NCBI GenBank assembly: GCA_025991245.1 | Contig: BQMJ01000006.1 | Span: forward strand, 1-64,000 | From: Galdieria partita | Lineage: Eukaryota > Rhodophyta > Bangiophyceae > Galdieriales > Galdieriaceae | Length of the DNA stretch: 64,000 nt | Direction of reading: 5' to 3' | Shown: in pieces, positions 57,465 to 64,000 of the stretch | How positions within the stretch are numbered: position 1 is the first letter of the stretch | Layout of the letters: the number at the start of each line of letters is the position of its first letter | Translations under genes and position numbers: made by a program | Notes under the pieces: generated by a model | Database searches by the model: none | Seen by the model: the letters and a program-made list of their open reading frames with translations, nothing else | Told to the model about the DNA's origin: nothing

Positions 57465-58351
57465 ATGGATAGTCAGTCAGTTTATCGTTTCTCAGAAATA
57501 TGTTTTATAAAGGCCAAAACTATTGTAGACGACTGTTTGCAGCACACTTTACTTGCGGATATAGTTACAGGAAAACTGTCATCCCAGTTATTTCAGTAAA
57601 GGAGTCTTTTGCATAGCTTTACAAATATTTGACTTGTATTCTATAGACAGTTTTCTAGTCAAGATGTGTTATTTTTAGACAAGTTTTCGAGAGCCTATTG
57701 TGAGTTGGCTTTGAGATGTGAGAATTTTGAAACTTTTCATAAACTGTTATTGTTGGCCAAAGTAAGTCCTAACAACTCTGTTAAAAAGACCATAAACTAT
57801 TGTTGGAAGAACACTGCAGAAGAACGTCAGCAACTAGCAACTTTATTTCCAAATAGGACGCTACCAACTGGTGCAACAAACACATATATTCGATTCTTAC
57901 AAACCAATCTGCGCAAATCCTGGTCACCCTATGCCTGTATGGCAGCCTTGGTTCCCTGTATGAAACTGTATGCTTATATTGGTGAACAAAAGTGGAAAGA
58001 GTTTCTAGAGTTGAACCTTGATTCGACAACCCATCATCCGTAGGGACCTTTTTACAACTTGAGACTAACCTTAAAGTTTTGTATCATAGGTACCAGTGGT
58101 GGATAAAATTCTATTCTAGTGAACACTTTCAACAAGCTACAAGAATTGCAGAGGTTTATAGTATCATCATAGTAATGATCATATTCTATTTGCTGATATT
58201 GCTAATTGTTTAGGAATTGTTGGATAATTGTGAAACAGAATATCTGGATGAAGCACAACAAACTTACATACAGGCAATGTATTTTGAAAAACAATTTTTC
58301 GATAATAGTTTATTACCTTTACATGAAAACTTGCATACAAAAGAAGATTAA
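57465..58351 (+). CDS. TENA/THI-4 family protein (thiaminase II-like, haem-oxygenase fold)
   Basis: Four exons from the ATG at 57465. FSEICFIKAKTIVDDCLQHT, then ADIVTGKLSSQLFQ and across a ~65-nt intron DVLFLDKFSRAYCELALR, follow the TENA front helices (HPF, dGtLp, qDyhYL). SWSPYACMAALVPCMKLYAY is the central helix and YQWWIKFYSSEHFQQATRIA the typical late motif. The family hydrolyses aminopyrimidines for thiamin salvage. The catalytic Cys position is uncertain here. The start Met is only a few residues before the first conserved helix, so a start inside the preceding gene is unlikely. It ends by sharing four bases with the convergent gene. Confidence 0.75.
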
Positions 58352-60479
58352 GTATGATTACTTTTTTTAGGTGTTCTTTTGTTTGATTCTTTGTTTTGTT
58401 TTCGTTGAGGAGTTTTTGCAATACCAATCACATCACCTCCTTTCCATTCCGTAGTCTCATGACAACATTCACTTGTCCCTTCAAGAGATGCTTGATTGTT
58501 ATCTTTACTCAACAGTGTCTCCATAGTGGACACATGAAACCTCAGATCCCGCAATTCTTCTTGCAATTCTTGTACTTGTTGCTGTTCTTGTCTCCACTGT
58601 TTCTCTAGTTGACTATATTTGCTTTTCCATTCCGTCTGTCAAGAAAAGATTGGCGTCAATGTATGAAATACTGGGTCCTCTATCCTTACCTGATTTCTTA
58701 ACAAATTTTCATTGAGTGAATGTAAGAATGCGTTCTCTTGCTTTAACTTTTCTTCATTCTTTTCCAATTCAGCTAATTGTCTTTGTAGTGCCTTCTTCTC
58801 TTTTTCCAACTGTTTGTACTGTTTCTTCCAATCACTGTTTTCTGACCTCAATTGCTTCATTTGGCATTCCATTTCAGCTATTTTTTGATTACTAAATATA
58901 TTCTCCATTTCAGTAACATTCGAATAATAATAACCAAAGTGTTATCATACCGATCCGCTTCTGCCTTTTCAAGCTGTTGTTCATAATATTCACGTTGGCT
59001 TTCCAACTGACTAGTCAATAAATAATCATACTGTTTGAGAATCGAGTCCATAAAATCATCACATTCCTTTTCATTCGTCTTCTTATAACTTGTATCACTT
59101 TCTTGGACACTCGAAGATGAAGCTCCAATCTGTGAGCGTTCTCGACTTTCCTCTTGCAAAGATGGCAACTCCACCAACTTGCCATCTGTTTTGTTCACAA
59201 TCAATCTTACTATCATTTAGACTTTATCAATTTCAATATTACGTTGATATCCCACTCACCTATGAACATAATTGTCACCAACATAATCCCAAACTCTCCC
59301 CGATTCCAATTCCTAAGAGTGTTGAAATATAGCAAGTCATTTCATTTGAAAAGGACTTACCATAGCAAAGGTATGATTGGATTCCTTAAAGTGAACCAAA
59401 GCATGAAATTCCACATATCTTCCGCAGCCAACATGGCCACATATCAAACACATCCATAGTGACTGTGTCGTTCCACAACGTTGACAAGAATTAGATTCTG
59501 GCACTGGTTCCTAAATCATTATCACATCGACATTTAGTTCACTTTATCCAGTTCAACCTTTCGTGTTCATATGTTTCTCAATACCTGACAATATCTACAA
59601 ACTGGACAAGAATTGTCTCCCCATTTCGACAAGCAACTACAGTGCAAAGTATGATTACAAAGACTTGTGATGAGACCAGATACTGAAGAGTCCAATCTTT
59701 CCAAACATACGGGACAAGTGGGAAGCTCCAATGTTGTATCAACATCCGGAAATGTTTCCACCTACATAAAATTGTCAAAGACCCAGAACTATCTTTGTCT
59801 ATTCGTTTTTCTTACTTTGCTATTTGTTGTGTTATGAAAGACAACACTGGATACAGACAAAATACGGCAACACTCAGGTCCAATACTACTAAACAACTTG
59901 CCTTCATATTCACGATAAAAATTTTCAGCGTTTTCCAAAGTATCCAACTGAATGAGCACCATATATCTATTACAAGCTCGGGAGTCTCTCAAAAGACGCA
60001 AATTGCGAATATGGTTTCCAAAGGGACCTACAAACATACAAAAATCCTAAATAGCTTTCAAAATCATTCAAACTTTTCCCGTGTACATAACTAACGGCAG
60101 CTGTGAAATAAGCAGGCACAGCCAATACACATAAGACGTGAGACATTTGATAGATTCCTTTCTCCACAGAACGATACAAGTGTAATTCTCCAACTATGGT
60201 TTCCAATAAAGGATTACCAGCACTGAACTCTATATGTTCTATATTTATAAATATGTTCAATTGTTTCATTATTTAGAACAGAACAAAAAAAGAGGTCTTA
60301 CCAGTGCAACTTTGTTCACCAGGCGAACCAAACCGCTCTACACCAGAAACAGGTTCACCAACAAGTTGTTCGCTTTGGTTTTCAAGCAAAGAAGTATTTT
60401 TAGTTTCTTTGGTCTCTCCCCATTCTTCTTCTCTACAAGTGTTTGACTTGATGGCATTTTCTACTTGAATACAAAACAT
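58348..60479 (-). CDS. BRAP: BRAP2-type RING/ZnF-UBP protein
   Basis: Seven or more exons from the ATG at 60479 ([20 protein letters not shown]). Domain order matches human BRAP2: an RRM-like front ([53 protein letters not shown]), RING ([40 protein letters not shown]), a UBP zinc finger ([28 protein letters not shown]) and a long coiled coil (about 58350-59000: [20 protein letters not shown]). BRAP2 is a ubiquitin ligase that dampens Ras/MAPK signalling in animals; the role in algae is unknown. The last codons overlap the TENA gene. Confidence 0.88.
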
Positions 60480-60530
60480 ATTCCAAAGCCACAATGAAAT
60501 TTACAACATTACTTGCCAACTCTGTTTCAC

Positions 60531-61199
60531 ATGAAGTTGACGATGTTTGTCTCTTCTTGGTCAACAAACCAAAGAAGACTCGGTTTTTTTACGAATAAGA
60601 AAGAAAAGATGAAACCCAAGTGCTTATATTGTAATTCAAGTAGGTGGAGTACAGCAATACAATCCTCTCTTCCAACTAGTCCTGTTGTACTACAAGTCGT
60701 TAAAAAGGATCCTTCCAAAGTAGAATCGTCGGTAGCTTTGTCTATTTCTTCTTCTTCTTCTTCCTCCGATAGAGGTGAAGTAAAAATGGGACTCAAGTCT
60801 GAAAGTTTAGGCACACTTCCTTTTTGGGTATTTGGGGCAGTGTTTATTGTAGGTATAAGAATGTATAGCAATAAACACAAAAAGAAGAAAGAGGAAGCAT
60901 CTGAAAGTAAGAATAACTTGAGAGGAATGGCGGAATTGGAAACGGAAGAGATTCCAGAGGAAAAGACTATTTTGGAAGAGGAACAAGAAAGTGCAGCTCT
61001 TCATGTATTCAAGTGTGGTAATTGTGGTTATTCTTTGTTTCCTGCAAAAGGCCGAGAATTTAAGTTTTTTACCGACTCTTTCAAGTGTCCTGCTTGTGGT
61101 TCCACGAAAGAGGCTTTTTATGATACTTCAGATCCAAGCGATCCAAGAAATAGTATTAAGGAGGAAGAAGTGGAAGAAGAAATAAAAGACAGCTCTTGA
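60531..61199 (+). CDS. Rubredoxin-like zinc/iron protein with a membrane helix, probably plastid
   Basis: Start at the ATG at 60531 (MKLTMFVSSWSTNQRRLGFF), giving a basic, Ser-rich transit-like front. A Ser run (about residue 85), one helix LPFWVFGAVFIVGIRMY (near 100-116), a Lys-rich stretch KHKKKKEEA, an acidic linker, and then VFKCGNCGYSLFPAKGREF and FKCPACGSTKEAFYD. The two C-x2-C groups about 30 residues apart make a rubredoxin-like site. The tail EEEVEEEIKDSS is acidic. Membrane-anchored rubredoxin-like proteins occur in plastids and help photosystem assembly; that role is inference. Intron-free. Its start is 51 nt from the divergent BRAP2 start. Confidence 0.72.
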   Translation: MKLTMFVSSWSTNQRRLGFFTNKKEKMKPKCLYCNSSRWSTAIQSSLPTSPVVLQVVKKDPSKVESSVALSISSSSSSSDRGEVKMGLKSESLGTLPFWVFGAVFIVGIRMYSNKHKKKKEEASESKNNLRGMAELETEEIPEEKTILEEEQESAALHVFKCGNCGYSLFPAKGREFKFFTDSFKCPACGSTKEAFYDTSDPSDPRNSIKEEEVEEEIKDSS

Positions 61200-61491
61200 G
61201 GTGGCAATTTTATTTGTTTTTATTCAAGTAACGTGTTATGATTGCTTTCTTGAGAATGGATAAAAGAATAAGTACTATAGGGAGACTTGATAACCTTGAG
61301 TCTGTTTTGTAGAGCATAAGGAGGCGATTCAGGTATCCACAAACGAATATCGAAAAGGAAAGAATAACGTTCTAATGGAGATACTTGAAGATGTTGTCAA
61401 TTCTTTGTCTCAGCATAAAAGTACGAGAGCTTACTCATTTCCTGGTTGGAACAAGATATATTTGTAACTAGAAATGTCTTAAAATTGATAT
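61200..61491. other. Convergent intergenic spacer
   Basis: About 290 bases between two converging stop codons. No open frame or repeat worth listing is seen. A short frame could not be excluded, but its length and composition give no support. Confidence 0.4.
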
Positions 61492-62332
61492 TCAATCAGA
61501 CTTTAGAAACATCTTATTGAAGATATTTCTTACCAGTGTATTGTACAATTTGGTGAGTTGATAACATTCATTCAGGAACAAATATGGCAAATTTCCTCGA
61601 CATTCAAATGGCTCCAACTGATAAGTAAAGTTATCTACAATTATCCAATTCGATGAGGTCCGCTGCTGGAAACAGCTGTGAAGAGATTTCAACAAAGCTA
61701 TAAACTCATACGCATCAACAACTCGATAATAATAGAAAAATTTGTTCCAAAACTGTTGTATCGATTCAACATTCAAGCCTTGTTGTTTCATCCAATCACT
61801 CCATTTTGCTATACTAAGACTTGCACAAGTATCGATATAAATAATGCAAGGAAATAAATAAGATTCGGCACTCTTTAGATAGTGAATATATTTCGAGATG
61901 ACCCACTTCATACTAAAAAGGTATTGGACTTGTACACTTTACAAACTCTACTTACCAAAAATACAATCCTTCACCTTCACTTATCCATTCCACTAAATAA
62001 CTTTCTTCTAGAGTTATATTCAAACCTTCTTTCAAATCATAACTATGCCCAAGGTGGCCTTGTGTGTCTGACCAAAGACTCCTTACTTGGAAGACCAATA
62101 TAGTTAGCAACAATATATATAAAACTACTTTAACCTACGAGAACAAAAGTTTTTATCCAAATTTCTCTTCCACACTTCTAAAGCAACGCTACTAGAAAAT
62201 CGATGTCCTATAATAATAATAACGAGTTACACTACAACTACAACAAAGGCACATAATACCTTTGGCAAAATCCAGTATAGTCTTCTTTTCATTTTCAGAA
62301 ACTTGGTAATTGGCCTGTTCAAGTGCATACAT
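61492..62332 (-). CDS. Unidentified protein with one hydrophobic segment
   Basis: A spliced gene reconstructed from phase. ATG near 62332 (MYALEQANYQVSENEKKTIL), DFAK-GHRFSSSVALE across an intron, then VVLYILLLTILVFQV (a membrane-like helix), SYDLKEGLNITLEESYLVEW, and across a GTAAGTAG intron FCMKWVISKYIHYLKS. The largest exon continues PCIIYIDTCASLSIAKWSDW and SNWIIVDNFTYQLEPFE, ending NIFNKMFLKSD. Alternating strands (CIIYIDT, WIIVD) suggest an alpha/beta fold. I do not recognise the family. A weak resemblance to RAD51/XRCC2-like Walker B patterns is not supported by any Walker A. About 200 residues. Exon boundaries are uncertain. Confidence 0.4.
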
Positions 62333-62486
62333 ATCATTATAGTCTCCAATACTTTCCTCCTTCAATCAATGAATAGTATTCGACATCCCATTTTTCCAAG
62401 TTGTGTGTGAGACGATATTCGTAAACGAGAGAGAGAGACTTTCTCTTAAGATTTTTTCAAAACACGAGTTTATATGAAATAGTATT

Positions 62487-64000
62487 ATGTCTGTTTGTGG
62501 TACTTCATTAGAGTCTTCACAGATACCCAAGTGGCTTTTGGAAGAGTGGATCCCGAGTTGCCCTCACGATGGCAATGAAGTGGATAGTCATCCTGTGTCT
62601 CATCTAATCCCTTGTGCTATTTGTCTTTCGCTAGTTCCTTGGAATTTTAGTTCCATTCATCCCTTTATTGCCTCTCATTGTATAAGATTATGCAGAAATT
62701 GTCTCGAATCAATAGAGAAGCGTCGCATGGAGCTAGCTGATAAGGGTCTGCTGTTCTCGACCATGAATGCCAATGAACAGTCATGTGCTTGTTGCAGTAG
62801 TGAATCTAAAAATTCTCAAGCGTTGTTTACTTGTGCTGGTTGTACGCGTTCCTACTGCAAAGTATGTGTGACTCGAATATTGGGTGAATATGCAGTGGCA
62901 ACGGGATTGGTTCAATTGCAAGGTTGGTATTGTCCTCTATGTGTTCGATTCAACGTACAAGCAAAGGAGACTTTAAAAAGTAGTCGAAAGGATCAATTTG
63001 TGTTGTTATCTTTAGTATCTTTTGCTCAAGCTAGGAATTGGGAGACACCTGAAGCCCTTCCACAACTCATTTTTAGATCACTGGAAAGGAAAGTAGTTGA
63101 GTTTGCCTTTAACAATATTGCGGGTCCTGATGACAGAGTACTTGAAAGATACGAGAACAACTTTCAACAATATTGTAGTTGGTTGAATGAGAGAGAACAA
63201 TCAAGATGGGAACAACGAAAACGAGAGAGAGAAGGGAAGCTGTTGATTCCAAAAAAGGAAAGTATTGAATCAAATGGCGTTCATAGGAAGACTGATGAAA
63301 GTTTTATTCATCATATGTTATGTTTTTGGTGCAAAGAACCAGAAGCAACTATTACTTGTAGTTTTCCCAGATGTAGTAAGACGTATCATCGCGGTTGTAT
63401 TATGTCAGAAATAGTGGAAGGCTCTGATTGGATTTGTCCTTGGCATGCCTGTTTGAGTTGTGGAGCAGTAGAAAGCAACGAGAATATTTTGAAAAAGTGT
63501 AGAACTTGTCCAATTTCCTTTTGTGCCTCACATGTTCCAGCAGATAAAGGTCTTCAAGGAGAAGAGGTTTATTATTATGGAGACCAATATATTTTATGTC
63601 AGCGATGTACGCCTTTTGTAGAGAGACCTAGTCGAAGATTGAAGAGTTGCGAGAACAGTCACTCTGCAGTGGATATGGATAATAATGTTAGAACGGATAA
63701 TCACAAACATGCATCCAACCACGAAATGGCAAAAGATTGGAAACGAAGTCGCATCGAAAAGACTAGAGAAGAGTCTTCGCAATACTTAGGAATAGCTCGA
63801 AGGGAGCCTCGTAATAGGACATCCAAAGCAGTTAGCCATTCATCTGTTGCTAATCATTCAGTAGATGATCAAGAAGCTGTGCCATCCCATAGAAGAGCAG
63901 GTCGCAAACCGGATGATGTTAACAGTAGAATTATTCGTTTGGTAGCTGAAAGAGCTCATCAAGATGTTGATATGAATACGGATAAAATGATGGAATATAT
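62487..64000 (+). CDS. PHD-finger/ADD-like chromatin protein, partial (runs off the window)
   Basis: An open frame of 504 codons so far, from the ATG at 62487 (MSVCGTSLESSQIPKWLLEE), with no intron seen. A first cysteine cluster PCAICLSLVPWNF, HCIRLCRNCLESIE, SCACCSSESKN, FTCAGCTRSYCKVC and WYCPLC has the layout of an ADD/PHD-type finger. A second cluster, LCFWCKEPEATITCSFPRC, KTYHRGC and WICPWHACLSCGAVESN, resembles the PHD-C5HCH arrangement of NSD-type proteins. A basic Ser/Arg-rich stretch follows (IEKTREESSQYLGIARREPR). It probably reads histone marks. A SET or other domain may lie beyond 64000. Confidence 0.72.
   Translation, partial: MSVCGTSLESSQIPKWLLEEWIPSCPHDGNEVDSHPVSHLIPCAICLSLVPWNFSSIHPFIASHCIRLCRNCLESIEKRRMELADKGLLFSTMNANEQSCACCSSESKNSQALFTCAGCTRSYCKVCVTRILGEYAVATGLVQLQGWYCPLCVRFNVQAKETLKSSRKDQFVLLSLVSFAQARNWETPEALPQLIFRSLERKVVEFAFNNIAGPDDRVLERYENNFQQYCSWLNEREQSRWEQRKREREGKLLIPKKESIESNGVHRKTDESFIHHMLCFWCKEPEATITCSFPRCSKTYHRGCIMSEIVEGSDWICPWHACLSCGAVESNENILKKCRTCPISFCASHVPADKGLQGEEVYYYGDQYILCQRCTPFVERPSRRLKSCENSHSAVDMDNNVRTDNHKHASNHEMAKDWKRSRIEKTREESSQYLGIARREPRNRTSKAVSHSSVANHSVDDQEAVPSHRRAGRKPDDVNSRIIRLVAERAHQDVDMNTDKMMEY

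Noticed and set aside
61492-61911. Possible XRCC2/RAD51-like protein
   Set aside because: A CIIYIDT/WIIVD strand pattern recalls RAD51-type proteins, but no Walker A is present and the front contains a membrane-like helix.
1-64000. LTR retroelements, Polintons or other virus-like elements
   Set aside because: I saw no reverse transcriptase, integrase or capsid-like motifs, no paired long terminal repeats and no element-like ends; the repeats found are tandem or diverged subtelomeric duplications.
1-64000. tRNA, rRNA and CRISPR arrays
   Set aside because: No tRNA-like B-box with a matching acceptor stem was noticed, no rRNA-like block, and the only regular short repeat array is the telomere, whose units have no spacers.

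Overview
The window starts at a chromosome end. Its first ~530 bases are a C-strand telomere array of AATAAACCCT and AAATAAACCCT units. A ~14 kb AT-rich subtelomere without convincing genes follows, then a subtelomeric gene family, then a very compact block of ordinary eukaryotic genes. The genes have many short (about 40-65 nt) GT-AG introns, tiny intergenic gaps and plastid proteins (a KEA-type K+/H+ antiporter, a CYP38-type lumenal immunophilin). One gene, an ABC permease, looks bacterial. Together these suggest a small-genome photosynthetic eukaryote. My best guess is a cyanidiophyte red alga of the Galdieria type; this is inference from gene style, not a database match.

Layout: 1-530 telomere; 551-1240 diverged tandem repeat; 1241-14731 strand-skewed (T-rich, then A-rich, alternating) noncoding DNA with diverged repeats and one perfect 205-bp tandem duplication; 14732-29121 a cluster of five P-loop NTPase loci. 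Two of these (14732-16840 and 18626-21256) are long and intact, with a Walker-type NTPase in front and a restriction-endonuclease-like module behind; the second ends in a SAM-like domain. A third (21601-23154) repeats only the back half of the first, in a mosaic that looks like gene conversion. The last two (about 24915-26580 and 26891-29121) form another subfamily with a DEHNALW Walker B motif, resembling the Crinkler/RHS class of NTPase-nuclease proteins. One is shortened and the other broken.

From 30024 on, housekeeping genes are packed in divergent, convergent and near-touching tandem arrangements: fucosyltransferase-like protein, DPP8/9-type peptidase, exportin-T, steroid 5-alpha-reductase, two-domain anion ABC permease, lipase-like hydrolase, gamma-tubulin complex protein, KEA antiporter, CYP38, Myb/U-box protein, small secreted Cys/Tyr protein, AFG2-type AAA ATPase, 2-oxoglutarate dioxygenase, TENA-type protein, BRAP2-type RING protein, rubredoxin-like membrane protein, an unidentified membrane protein, and a PHD-finger protein that runs off the right edge.

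The most unusual content is the subtelomeric NTPase-nuclease cluster, with its conversion tract and conserved downstream hairpin. Next come the bacterial-type permease and several gene pairs so close (3, 18 and 26 nt, and a shared stop tetranucleotide) that they raise questions about transcription units.
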